DNA of 35,075 bases from Bacteroidota bacterium (GTDB taxonomy: Bacteria > Bacteroidota > Bacteroidia > Bacteroidales > DYOH01): positions 1 through 35,075 of the forward strand of contig JAIFMY010000027.1 in NCBI GenBank assembly GCA_020048155.1. The letters run 5' to 3'. The stretch's first letter is position 1. Each line of letters begins with the position of its first letter. Shown piece by piece: positions 27,261 to 34,867 of this stretch. The position numbers and the translations under genes are program-made. The notes beneath the pieces were generated by a model. That model made no database searches and was not told the DNA's origin. It saw only the letters and a list, made by a program, of their open reading frames with translations.

Positions 27261-27371
27261 AGCTGGTTTTGGCTTAGTTTATTTAGGAATTGTAAACAAC
27301 ATGTTAAACATAATGCAACAAACAGGAAAATGCCTTTTGCAAAAATAAAATTTTAATCGATATTTGAAGGC

Positions 27372-28055
27372 ATGAAAGCAAGTATAATATTATTCGCTGC
27401 ATATATTCTTTTCGGAATAAGTAGCGCCTTAGGTCAAACGATAGTTCAACCACATGTTGGTTTTCAGAGTCATCCTACCATCATGGTGCAGAGTGTGGAC
27501 TTGACCACCAAATATACACGTGTGACCATGGAGGCCATAAACTATGCAGATGGGGGCGACGATTTGTGCATAGATAAGAATACCAGACTCAGCCTGCCAA
27601 ATGGTAAAAAGCTAGCGCTTATAAGTGCAGAGAGCTTGCCCATGTGTCCTCAGAATTACCATTTCTCCACTAAAGACGAGAAATTGGTCTTTACACTTGT
27701 TTTCCCTCCGCTTGATCCTGGTACTGTTTATATTGACCTCGAAGAAATTTGTAAGGCATATTGCCTCAGCTACAAAGGTATTATTGTGGATAAAAAACTT
27801 AATGATATCATCAATAAAGGATACGAAGCATATCAGTTGAAGCAAGACGAGCAAGCTGTGGCTTACTTCAAGGCAGCCATACAAGCTGCACCTGAATATC
27901 CGTATGGAATATTGTATTTCAATATCATAAAGGTATCTGCTGAACTTAATAAATGGGAAGAAGTGCGCAATTGGTATAAAGTACTTACCAATAGCGGTGT
28001 TTCAGACAAAGAGTTTTATAAAGAAAAAGTACGTAATGATTATCTGAACAACTAA
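27372..28055 (+). CDS. Secreted protein with a C-terminal TPR pair
   Basis: A 227-residue exported protein with a signal peptide (about 1-21, ending near ALGQ). A beta-rich domain (about 25-135) holds the cysteines around CIDK, MCPQN and CKAYC. A helical segment (about 148-215) resembles two TPR motifs (GYEAYQLKQDEQAVAYFKAA, then a second helix pair). I do not recognise the N-terminal domain. The single-gene transcript converges with the DUF2461 gene, whose stop is 22 bp away. Confidence 0.65.
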   Translation: MKASIILFAAYILFGISSALGQTIVQPHVGFQSHPTIMVQSVDLTTKYTRVTMEAINYADGGDDLCIDKNTRLSLPNGKKLALISAESLPMCPQNYHFSTKDEKLVFTLVFPPLDPGTVYIDLEEICKAYCLSYKGIIVDKKLNDIINKGYEAYQLKQDEQAVAYFKAAIQAAPEYPYGILYFNIIKVSAELNKWEEVRNWYKVLTNSGVSDKEFYKEKVRNDYLNN

Positions 28056-28078
28056 AAAAGCAGATACAGCTTCTTTTT
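28054..28078. terminator. Possible bidirectional terminator between converging genes
   Basis: AAAAAAGC-AGATACA-GCTTCTTTTT forms a short A/T-rich stem with one mismatch, overlapping both stop codons. Poly-A on one side and poly-T on the other would serve both strands. The weak stem keeps confidence low. Confidence 0.3.
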
Positions 28079-28742
28079 ACACCAAATCGTCTATTAACTG
28101 ATTGAAGAATCTATTTAGCGGCAACATGGCGCTAAAGATTTCTAATGCGTATGAGGTAAAACTATCAGAAAGGAGTTGCTCATCGCTTATACTATGCATG
28201 GTATTGAAACTTTTAAGCTTCAACCATTCAGGGTGAGCAAAATCTTTGGGAAAACCTGTTGGGGTTTTCTTCAGTTGTTCCCCTTCCAGTTTACCGAATA
28301 GTTTTACAAATTTTGCATCGAGTACTATTTTACCAAATTCATCGGGCAATGCAACTATTTCATTTCGCACGGCTTTCAGCACATTAGGCTCCGGCACATA
28401 TAGGCCTCCCGCCAGAAAAGAAGCACCCGGCTCCATGTGTAAATAGTATCCTGCATGTATGCCTTTACGTCCGCCTTTAGCCATATATGCTCCCATATTG
28501 GTTTTGTAAGGAGTTTTATCTTTGCCGAAGCGAGTGTCTCTATATATTCTGAAAACACAATCTTTGGCTTCGAGGTGTTGCAAGTCCTTATCAATTGCAG
28601 ATAGCTCATGTATCAGCTTATTTATGAATTTCTCGTTGTGCTTTCGTACGGCATCATATCTATCTTTGTTTTCGGCAAACCAATCACGGTTGTTATTGGC
28701 ATTCAGTTCGCTCAGGTATTGAAGGGTTTGTGGATGTATCAT
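28077..28742 (-). CDS. DUF2461 (TIGR02453) family protein
   Basis: A 221-residue cytoplasmic protein matching DUF2461: NNRDWFAENKDRYD near the start (17-30), FRIYRDTRFGKDKTPYKTN (about 64-82), and GYYLHMEPGASFLAGGLYVPEP in the middle (about 98-119). Function is unknown for the family. Its ATG overlaps the stop of the upstream response regulator by four bases (ATGA), so the two are translationally coupled and probably the tail of the long minus-strand operon beginning at 32343. Confidence 0.88.
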   Translation of the reverse strand: MIHPQTLQYLSELNANNNRDWFAENKDRYDAVRKHNEKFINKLIHELSAIDKDLQHLEAKDCVFRIYRDTRFGKDKTPYKTNMGAYMAKGGRKGIHAGYYLHMEPGASFLAGGLYVPEPNVLKAVRNEIVALPDEFGKIVLDAKFVKLFGKLEGEQLKKTPTGFPKDFAHPEWLKLKSFNTMHSISDEQLLSDSFTSYALEIFSAMLPLNRFFNQLIDDLV

Positions 28743-29173
28743 GGTCTTTTAGTAGCTAAGTTTCTGATGGTATCAATCAATATTGGGTACAGATGTAGGT
28801 TGAGGTCAGCTTTTTTAGATACGTAGTAAGAGGCGCCTTCTGCAAGCAATTGTTGGATTATTAGTGGGTCTTCCTGCCCGGATACTACAATTATTACCGT
28901 GTCTGTGTTATAGTTTTTGATGGTTTTGAGCAGCTGCATACCGGTTTCGGGTTCCAACTCATCGTCCATGATGTAGTAGTCCAGCAATACGATTTGTGGG
29001 TTTTGGCTCAGTTCGTATCTGGCTTCGCGGCTGCTGTAAAATGCTTCAAATTTTACAACTATTCCTTCTTGCATCATTTCGTCAGCTGCTTTGTTCAAAA
29101 GTACTGCCATGATGCGACTAAACAGAAAATCATCTTCAATCAGAAATATTTTAATATCATTCGTCATGGCCAT
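28739..29173 (-). CDS. Single-domain response regulator
   Basis: A 144-residue CheY-like receiver with no output domain. Acidic residues E13-D14-D15 (IEDD), the phospho-acceptor D65 in VLLDYY, S98 in VVSGQ and K120 in VSKKAD are all present, so it should be phosphorylatable. Between strand 3 and helix 3 the loop is acidic and longer than usual (MDDELEPETG). The first ATG is at 29173 (another at 29167; a TTG at 29185 is less likely). It sits 78 bp after the DUF2490 gene and overlaps DUF2461 by 4 bp. It may act by protein contact in a relay; the partner kinase is not in the immediate operon. Confidence 0.85.
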   Translation of the reverse strand: MAMTNDIKIFLIEDDFLFSRIMAVLLNKAADEMMQEGIVVKFEAFYSSREARYELSQNPQIVLLDYYIMDDELEPETGMQLLKTIKNYNTDTVIIVVSGQEDPLIIQQLLAEGASYYVSKKADLNLHLYPILIDTIRNLATKRP

Positions 29174-29251
29174 GTTTTTATGCAAACAATTTACAACGAA
29201 AAAATGAACTGAAGAATATTTTTTTATAACTCATCGTTCAAAATCGAATAT

Positions 29252-29932
29252 TTATATTTTGATGATGTAAGTTAGCTGAAATACGTGTGCCTTTTCTATA
29301 TCGGGAATGATTTCTTTTTCAAAAAAATATTCAATTTCAACCGAATAATTTTTAAGCAATTTCCAATCAATACCAGTTCCAAGTTTGTAGCTTCGGCGCT
29401 TATATAAGCCTCCCTCAAGTATAGGGTAATACCACTCTGCATAAGCATATGGCTCAATGGGTGAATCGGATATATTGTACGAAAGGTTGTATTTGAAACG
29501 AAGGTATTGGCTTGGCACCTGTTTTACAGGGTATTCCCATACATATACATATTGCCTTTGGTATCTCATTCGCAGACTCAGTTCCAATCTGTTTAAAGGT
29601 AATTTTCCTTCCATATCGGCCATCAATCTATATTTGTGGACATACGTATTTTCCAAAGGATTGGATGTTATATGCTTGTACTGAATTGCAGTTTCCAGGT
29701 ATTTGAAGGGCTCGTACATAAGCCCAAATTCGGCGTAAACTTGTTTTAAATCCGTTTGTTTTAGATCTGATTTTACGGTGGCTTGCCCAAGTATGCTTAT
29801 TTTTTTATTGAATTTATGTTTCAATATCATGCTGTTCCAAAATTCATTTCCTGCCTCTTGTGCCAGTATGGTTTGAGTATAAGGTATATATATTGCAATT
29901 ATAAGAAGTATTATTTTGTGAAAAAATTTCAT
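29252..29932 (-). CDS. DUF2490 outer-membrane beta-barrel protein
   Basis: A 226-residue exported protein: a signal peptide (about 1-24, ILAQ) followed by repeated amphipathic beta-strands. The DUF2490 pattern is visible as EFWNSMILKHKFNKKISI at the start, YRLMADMEGKL and RLELSLRMRYQRQY in the middle, and YRLGT/Y-x-L-G-T-G-x-DWKL near the end (YKLGTGIDWKL). A final Ile-Ile-Lys-Ile tail is compatible with a barrel end. Located in the outer membrane (inference). It follows the DUF4956 gene by 24 bp and so is part of the VTC operon. Confidence 0.82.
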   Translation of the reverse strand: MKFFHKIILLIIAIYIPYTQTILAQEAGNEFWNSMILKHKFNKKISILGQATVKSDLKQTDLKQVYAEFGLMYEPFKYLETAIQYKHITSNPLENTYVHKYRLMADMEGKLPLNRLELSLRMRYQRQYVYVWEYPVKQVPSQYLRFKYNLSYNISDSPIEPYAYAEWYYPILEGGLYKRRSYKLGTGIDWKLLKNYSVEIEYFFEKEIIPDIEKAHVFQLTYIIKI

Positions 29933-29956
29933 AGATGTAGGTTGTTAGCTAAATGG

Positions 29957-30628
29957 TTAATCGTCGGAATCGTCGTCGCTTTCGTTGGTTTCTTTAAGGT
30001 CGGCTATTCCTTTTTCGTTTTCAATGTAGTGTATGGTGATGCGGCAAGTATCTTTCAGGAAATTTATTTTACCCAATTCTATGTGGTTTATGTCGCTTAT
30101 GCCAGTGCGAAGCTTCAGGTCTTCAAGCAATTCTGCTCTTTTTTCGGGTATTATCAGCTCTATTTTGTCGTATACAATGGTTTTGGTTTTTTCATGTTTC
30201 AGCAGCCAAATACGCTCAAACCCGTAGGTTATGAAAATAATGATGAGGTTGGTAAAAAGCATTTCTGCAATGCTGGTTTTCTTGTTAGAAAGCGCATTAA
30301 TCATAGACACACCTATCACCATAAACAAGTAGGTCATTTCGCGAATAGGCAATGCAAGAGTTCGGTAGCGTATGATTCCGAAAACGGCAAACAGACCAAG
30401 TGCAAAGCCAAGCTGAATTTTTACACTTTCAAGCATATAGCTAAGCAGAAATATAACACTGGAAATGATTACGTAGGTAAATAAGTAATCTTTGCGCCGA
30501 GTAGCAGTGTAGTAAAGCCAGCGTACCAGCAAGAGTACCATTGCTATATTGAATGTAAATCGAACGAGCAGTTCCAGAAAATCTGACAGGTGAAACAATT
30601 GAAGGTTTCCTATTTTTATTTCTTCCAT
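29957..30628 (-). CDS. DUF4956 inner-membrane protein
   Basis: A 223-residue inner-membrane protein with five hydrophobic helices (about 18-39, 48-66, 71-87, 97-113, 122-140). The DUF4956 signature GIIRYRTLALPIREMTYLF is at 84-102. A soluble C-terminal domain (about 150-205) resembles a small alpha/beta fold, and the tail is strongly acidic (ESDDDSDD). ATG at 30628 begins right after the VTC gene stop; a TTG at 30667 would overlap it. DUF4956 proteins are known to sit beside VTC-domain genes, suggesting a role in anchoring, or in moving or using its product. No transport has been shown, to my knowledge. Confidence 0.9.
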   Translation of the reverse strand: MEEIKIGNLQLFHLSDFLELLVRFTFNIAMVLLLVRWLYYTATRRKDYLFTYVIISSVIFLLSYMLESVKIQLGFALGLFAVFGIIRYRTLALPIREMTYLFMVIGVSMINALSNKKTSIAEMLFTNLIIIFITYGFERIWLLKHEKTKTIVYDKIELIIPEKRAELLEDLKLRTGISDINHIELGKINFLKDTCRITIHYIENEKGIADLKETNESDDDSDD

Positions 30629-30629
30629 A

Positions 30630-31403
30630 TTAGGGGGTTGAAAAAAGTTCTTTATCCATTTTTGCAAGCAGATGTGCTTTGGGTTTTAGTGTATTGGACT
30701 TTTTACACTGGTTGGTAAAATACATTCCCATAGCATACTTGCTGAATCCTGTTTGCAATGCTCCAGCTTTGCGTAGTATTTTGTAAAAAGGGGTATTTAC
30801 CGAAAATCCATTTTTTTTGAGTTCAACTATGCATATGTGCTTGAGATGATATTGTAAATCGCCAACATTAAATTTTAAACCAGTATCAATGGTTACCCTT
30901 TCGGGGGGGGCATTTCCGGCAAGCGTTATACGAGTGAAACTATTTTGTAACACAACTAGTAAATCGCTCGGAAGTATAGTTAAATGCTTACTCAGAAAAC
31001 CGGATTGTTTGGTTTCATAGATATTTTCATTAGAGCTGAGCTTCATTCGCCATTTACTCGTATAGCTTTTGTTATTTTTTTTCTTTATCTCCAAAAAATG
31101 GGTATTTGTATTACAGTATGTTCTATACCTTACTTTTTGTCGGTTACTTTTACCTCTCAGGTGCTCATTCAAAAAAAAAAGATCATGAGTATCCATGTAC
31201 CGGGTTTGGTATTCAAAAGCACGAACTCCATTTATTTCCAGAATGCGATAGTGCTTGGCAGCGGCAGCAAGAATTTCCGGCAACCGGCTTACATGCAGCA
31301 AGAATTTTGTATCGGTACGGTTCATGAATGCAATTTCGTCCATTTCGTCCAAAGCTATGGGCGATATTATATTCAGGAAACTATGAACATTGTCAGGAGG
31401 CAT
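30630..31403 (-). CDS. VTC-domain polyphosphate polymerase-like protein
   Basis: A 257-residue cytoplasmic triphosphate-tunnel enzyme of the VTC family; yeast Vtc4 makes polyphosphate from ATP. Tunnel residues are visible in the expected order: RTDTKF (29-34, Lys33), YQTRYMDT (65-72), RQKVRYRTY (88-96), FLEIKKK (103-109), a K-x-R-x-K patch (117-121), RVTIDTGLKF (169-178), IVELKKNG (192-199, Glu194) and GFSKYAMG (219-226). No SPX domain or membrane segment, so a bacterial-type stand-alone enzyme. A run of ten Ts in its coding strand (31180-31171) encodes Phe-Phe-Leu. It starts 8 bp after the small exported protein and runs to 1 bp from DUF4956. Polyphosphate as product is inferred from the family. 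Confidence 0.9.
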   Translation of the reverse strand: MPPDNVHSFLNIISPIALDEMDEIAFMNRTDTKFLLHVSRLPEILAAAAKHYRILEINGVRAFEYQTRYMDTHDLFFLNEHLRGKSNRQKVRYRTYCNTNTHFLEIKKKNNKSYTSKWRMKLSSNENIYETKQSGFLSKHLTILPSDLLVVLQNSFTRITLAGNAPPERVTIDTGLKFNVGDLQYHLKHICIVELKKNGFSVNTPFYKILRKAGALQTGFSKYAMGMYFTNQCKKSNTLKPKAHLLAKMDKELFSTP

Positions 31404-31411
31404 GTTATAGA

Positions 31412-31822
31412 TTAATATTTGTACACATAAGTTTTTTTCGACTTCAGCTTGCCTGATGGGTTGTAAGTAAGCTTCTCCGTTTTTTGTTTGTTAGTATACT
31501 TAAATTCACTCATGCGCACCATGTTTCCTTTTGCGTCGTATTCAGTTTCTCTGATTTTTAGTTTGTCTGCATTGTATTCGTTTACAAGTTTGCGATCAAG
31601 TTTGCCTTTTTTATACTCTTTCTCTTCTATTATGTTGCCGTTTTGGTCAAATACTATTTCAGTTTCAATCTGCTTAGTAGTTATTTCACCATCGTATTTT
31701 TCTTCATATACCGTAGCAGATTTGGCTTGGGTATTTTGTGCTATTACCAATGTTACACCGGCATACAAGCACATGAAAGCAACTATGGCTGTAAATTTGT
31801 ATATTTTGTGTTTGAAATGCAT
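31412..31822 (-). CDS. Small exported repeat protein in the VTC operon
   Basis: A 136-residue exported protein: a hydrophobic N-terminal signal (about 1-28, VIAQ) then a charged, Lys/Glu/Tyr-rich beta-strand region. At least three loose repeats of about 22 residues recur (FDQNGNIIEEKEYKKGK, YDAKGNMVRMSEFKY, YNPSGKLKSKKTYVY). The G-N/K-x3-E/K pattern recalls MORN- or YwqK-like antitoxin-type repeats. It lies 20 bp after the LTD lipoprotein and 8 bp before the VTC gene. ATG at 31822 is chosen because the upstream start would overlap the LTD gene. Function unknown. Confidence 0.72.
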   Translation of the reverse strand: MHFKHKIYKFTAIVAFMCLYAGVTLVIAQNTQAKSATVYEEKYDGEITTKQIETEIVFDQNGNIIEEKEYKKGKLDRKLVNEYNADKLKIRETEYDAKGNMVRMSEFKYTNKQKTEKLTYNPSGKLKSKKTYVYKY

Positions 31823-31842
31823 ATAATTATGTATTAAAAAAA

Positions 31843-32343
31843 TTACTTGGTATTTACTTTTGCAAAAGATGCTTTTACCCATTCAAACTCGCCGGTACCA
31901 TTGGGTATACGTGCAAATGAAAGTTCTAGTTCCTGAGCTTCCCAACTCACTTTGTCTACCGGCTCAAGCTTATCAGAGAAAAGTATCAGTTTTTCTCCCA
32001 GTGCCGAAAGTTTAAAATTGGTATGTAGTCCGGCTTGTAAAGTGTCGCCATCGGCCCATACTATCAGGTAATTCTGAGCTTTGATAACGGTTTTGGGTGG
32101 AAATTTCCATTTCGTAAACTCATCATTATCATCTGTCAGGAAGTAGCCAGACATGTCTATTGGCTCAGAACTTAGGTTGTATATTTCAATCCAGTCGTCG
32201 TATTCGCCATTCTGATCGGGCATTGTTATTGAATTTTTAGACATCACCTCGTTTATAACCAGCTGGTTAACATCAAGTGTCTCTTCGTCTTTGCAGGCAG
32301 ACATTGCCAGAATCAGTAGTAATGATAATATTGCGTATTTCAT
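31843..32343 (-). CDS. Lamin-tail-domain (LTD) lipoprotein
   Basis: A 166-residue lipoprotein: a signal sequence with a lipobox ending at Cys17 (AMSAC), then a lamin-tail domain (about 27-145). LTD marks are VINEVMSKN (29-37), DWIEIYNLSSEPIDMSGYFL (50-69), the KWKFPPKT segment and a KLSALGEKLILF stretch near the end. LTDs are found fused to or near CotH-type kinases and surface enzymes. Here it stands alone as first gene of the VTC operon. The start is ATG at 32343; a longer frame lacks a plausible signal. Probably anchored at the inner or outer membrane facing the periplasm. Confidence 0.85.
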   Translation of the reverse strand: MKYAILSLLLILAMSACKDEETLDVNQLVINEVMSKNSITMPDQNGEYDDWIEIYNLSSEPIDMSGYFLTDDNDEFTKWKFPPKTVIKAQNYLIVWADGDTLQAGLHTNFKLSALGEKLILFSDKLEPVDKVSWEAQELELSFARIPNGTGEFEWVKASFAKVNTK

Positions 32344-32395
32344 TGGTTTGGAATGAATAATGTAAATTACAAATACTTGCTTATCATGCGATTTA

Positions 32396-32424
32396 GCGGA
32401 TTGATTGAAAATTTTCAAATCCGC
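32396..32424. promoter_or_regulatory. Hairpin/palindrome upstream of the VTC operon
   Basis: Arms GCGGAT and ATCCGC enclose the perfect 14-base palindrome TTGAAAATTTTCAA, with a 3-base TGA bulge on one side. It lies 53 bp upstream of the LTD lipoprotein start. It could be an operator or a 5' UTR structure; no RNA polymerase box is obvious nearby. Confidence 0.4.
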
Positions 32425-32615
32425 ATATATATAACGACTACTTGTAAACATTTGGCATATTTCCAAGCAGTGCTTCATAAATAGCGGCCGACAATATATG
32501 AAAAAAAAGCATGCGAAAAGATGATAAATACATTGCTTTTGCATCAAAAACTAGTATTCCCATGCAAGTAATTAAAGCTAAGCGCCAAGGCATTTTAGCG
32601 GCTATATAAACGAAC

Positions 32616-33023
32616 TTATTTCAATTGGTCAGATGTACGATGCAATTTGTTTTCGATGTAAAGAAGTAAAAAAATGGCCACCGTACCTCCGAGCAAAGGA
32701 AGAAGGTAGTCTGATTTTATTGCTCCAATGGGCAATTGTATATGGCTAAAACTTTGCAAAACCCCTTTGTAAATATCTGCAATAGAAATTGGCATAATAG
32801 GGTTAGAAGGACTAAAAGAAAGGAAATAAAACGAAAGCGAAGAAATAAATAAAACGATGCTTGCAGCTATACTCCATTGTCTGGCAGACATAAGCGGTTT
32901 GGCTTTTTGGCTTTTTATAGAAAGAATACGCTGCATAACGTCCTGCGAAAAATCTTCAGGAGCTTTAGAGGATGGCATTTCTCTCAGCCATTGGTCTAGC
33001 GGTGTATTGTATTCATTTTCCAT
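32616..33023 (-). CDS. Probable anti-sigma factor (membrane protein)
   Basis: A 135-residue protein with a cytoplasmic N-terminal segment of about 45 residues. One membrane helix lies at about 48-69 (WSIAASIVLFISSLSFYFL) and another near 108-122 (LLPLLGGTVAIFLLLYIE), with about 40 residues between them. The N-terminal part has acidic/basic helix features (DFSQDVMQRILSIKSQ) but no zinc-binding HxxxCxxC motif. It starts 25 bp downstream of the ECF sigma gene on the same strand, the usual place for a cognate anti-sigma factor, which is the basis for the call. Confidence 0.6.
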   Translation of the reverse strand: MENEYNTPLDQWLREMPSSKAPEDFSQDVMQRILSIKSQKAKPLMSARQWSIAASIVLFISSLSFYFLSFSPSNPIMPISIADIYKGVLQSFSHIQLPIGAIKSDYLLPLLGGTVAIFLLLYIENKLHRTSDQLK

Positions 33024-33048
33024 GTGTACAAATGTATAAAATTTGTGC

Positions 33049-33603
33049 TTAGTTTGTTTTTTCGTATAAAACTGATTTCATAGCTGTTGCCAGCTTTTGC
33101 CTGATTCTGAATAGTTTTGTCTTTACATTGCTTTCAGAAATATTGGCTATGCTTGAAATCTCTGCTACAGGTAGGTTTTCGTGGTAAAAAAAGTGAATGA
33201 GGGCTTGTTCTTCTGGGGGAAGTTTTTTTACCTCACATTCCAGCAATGCCTTTTGTTCGTTTACTATCATATTGTCTAAGGCATGAAGCGCCAAGTCCTC
33301 TGGGTGTGTATGCTCATCCAATTCAGTGAAATAACTTTTTCTTTTTTGTTTATTGTATTCACTTATAGCGGTATTGTATGCTATGCGGTACAACCATGTC
33401 GAGAATTTTGCCGAAGATTTAAATGACCCCAGGTTTTCAAAAACTTTTACAAATATATTCTGAGCCAACTCTTTGGAATCTTCTTTACTGAACGAAAATT
33501 GGAATGCTATGGCATATACCATGTCTTTGTACCTGTTTACAAGTACTTCGTATGCCTTGGTATTACCACGCAGTGTTTCTTTTATGTAATGCTGATCGTC
33601 CAT
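33049..33603 (-). CDS. ECF-type RNA polymerase sigma factor
   Basis: A 184-residue sigma-70-family extracytoplasmic-function sigma factor. Region 2 (about 10-78) contains YEVLVNRYKDMVYAIA and the promoter-opening FSTWLYRIAYNTAISEYNK helix. Region 4 (about 125-178) has KLPPEEQALIHFFYHENLPV followed by the HTH helices AEISSIANISESNVKTKLFRIRQKL. The two regions are joined by an acidic linker. Start ATG at 33603. The downstream membrane protein is its probable anti-sigma factor. A DUF6249 gene diverges upstream. Regulon unknown. Confidence 0.93.
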   Translation of the reverse strand: MDDQHYIKETLRGNTKAYEVLVNRYKDMVYAIAFQFSFSKEDSKELAQNIFVKVFENLGSFKSSAKFSTWLYRIAYNTAISEYNKQKRKSYFTELDEHTHPEDLALHALDNMIVNEQKALLECEVKKLPPEEQALIHFFYHENLPVAEISSIANISESNVKTKLFRIRQKLATAMKSVLYEKTN

Positions 33604-33718
33604 GTATTTGTTTCAGGTATAAGACACGGCAGGTACAAAATGGTTACAAAAATTTGGATTTTTATTCTAAAAAAATATTTATGTATTGTATTTCTGATGG
33701 TTGCGTTATTCGTCAAAA

Positions 33719-33726
33719 TAAATTTG
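33719..33726 (+). promoter_or_regulatory. Candidate -7 box for the DUF6249 gene
   Basis: TAAATTTG fits TAnnTTTG and lies about 65 bp before the ATG at 33792. A TTG at 33701-33703 is only 15 bp upstream, shorter than the usual -33 spacing. Confidence 0.35.
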
Positions 33727-33791
33727 TAAAAATGTGTAACCTGATGCCAAATTGAGAGTCGTATCCGCAAACAATTAAATATTTAAATACT

Positions 33792-34145
33792 ATGGAAGAT
33801 TTAGCACCTGTACTTATTATTCTTACACTGGCATCTGCAGGCTTTGGTATCGTATACCTTTATTATAGCACCCGCCATAGGGAGCGCATGGCTCTCATCG
33901 AAAAAGGAGCCGATGCATCTTTATTTTATAGTGAGAAAACCAATAAGCCGCGTCCTACCCGTTTCTGGACCCTCAAAATTGGAATATTCCTTATTGGTAT
34001 TGGTTTAGGTATTCTGATGGGCAATATAATTGCATTCAATACCGGGCTTCAGGAGCCGGTTTCTTACTTTTCAATGATTTTTCTTTTTGGCGGTCTATCA
34101 TTGGCTTCTTATTATTTTATTGAGAAAAATGTATTGAAAGACTGA
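33792..34145 (+). CDS. DUF6249-type small membrane protein
   Basis: A 117-residue inner-membrane protein. A first membrane helix (about 5-24) is followed by the characteristic YYSTRHRERMALIEKGAD segment (about 25-42). Two more hydrophobic helices follow (about 58-82, LKIGIFLIGIGLGILMGNI; about 91-110). This organisation matches the DUF6249 family found beside ECF sigma genes in many Bacteroidota. It is divergent from the sigma factor with a 188-bp gap, so co-regulation is plausible. Function unknown. Confidence 0.75.
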   Translation: MEDLAPVLIILTLASAGFGIVYLYYSTRHRERMALIEKGADASLFYSEKTNKPRPTRFWTLKIGIFLIGIGLGILMGNIIAFNTGLQEPVSYFSMIFLFGGLSLASYYFIEKNVLKD

Positions 34146-34310
34146 TTAAGTCTTATGTATGGGAACAGAATACTCTCAGTATAATATTTTGGGCTTGCAT
34201 GTGCAAATCTCTTTTTGTGATTCAGCACTGGCAGCCCAGTATTTTTTCTATATCCTTAAAAGCAAATGGAAAATGGGGGTTAAAAACTGCCAATGATTAT
34301 GGCTTTCTTC

Positions 34311-34796
34311 CTATAAATTATGGGTCATTTTACCCAAATTAATTTTCTCAGCTTTCGTAAATATCACTTCTCTAACATACTCCATTTCCCCCCAAAGGTA
34401 GCTATTCCCTTTTAACCATTTTGTCATACTCATTCGTGTTCTTAATCTTTTAACTTCTAAGTCAGATGCTTTTCTTAATTCACCAAGCTGACCGTAGAGT
34501 TTAATTGCTGGGTAGGAATTAAATTGTCCATCGAATAGTGAAGTCAACCAGAATAGTGTATTGCTGTTTACTCCCAATATACAAATATTTTTGTTGTATT
34601 TACTGTTTTCCGGAAGTTTCGTGGGATATTTTTCAAAGTAAAATCCAGTCTGATTTTTATTCAGGAACAAAGACCCAATTGGCGTTACTGTTGGATTATT
34701 GTCTTTATCTACAGAAGCAATTGAAACATGAAAACTCGTTTTAAAACTTTTATTAAAATGTTTTCTAATATCTAACCACTTTGCTTGAATATCCAT
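34311..34796 (-). CDS. Pyridoxamine 5'-phosphate oxidase-family flavoprotein
   Basis: A 161-residue protein with the split-barrel FMN-binding pattern of PNPOx-like proteins. An N-terminal helix is followed by FHVSIASVDKDNNPTVTPIGSLFL (about 22-45), FYFEKYPTKL in the middle, NICILGVNS (about 69-77), and a strand IKLYGQLGEL near 98-107 before the C-terminal helices. It probably binds FMN or a related cofactor; substrate unknown. It stands alone between the DUF6249 gene and the ComM fragment. Confidence 0.82.
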   Translation of the reverse strand: MDIQAKWLDIRKHFNKSFKTSFHVSIASVDKDNNPTVTPIGSLFLNKNQTGFYFEKYPTKLPENSKYNKNICILGVNSNTLFWLTSLFDGQFNSYPAIKLYGQLGELRKASDLEVKRLRTRMSMTKWLKGNSYLWGEMEYVREVIFTKAEKINLGKMTHNL

Positions 34797-34867
34797 TTTT
34801 CTAAGTTGTGAGCAATTTGTTGTATTATCAGGTTTTATTTGCGAGCGGCTATCTCAGTATCTCATCA

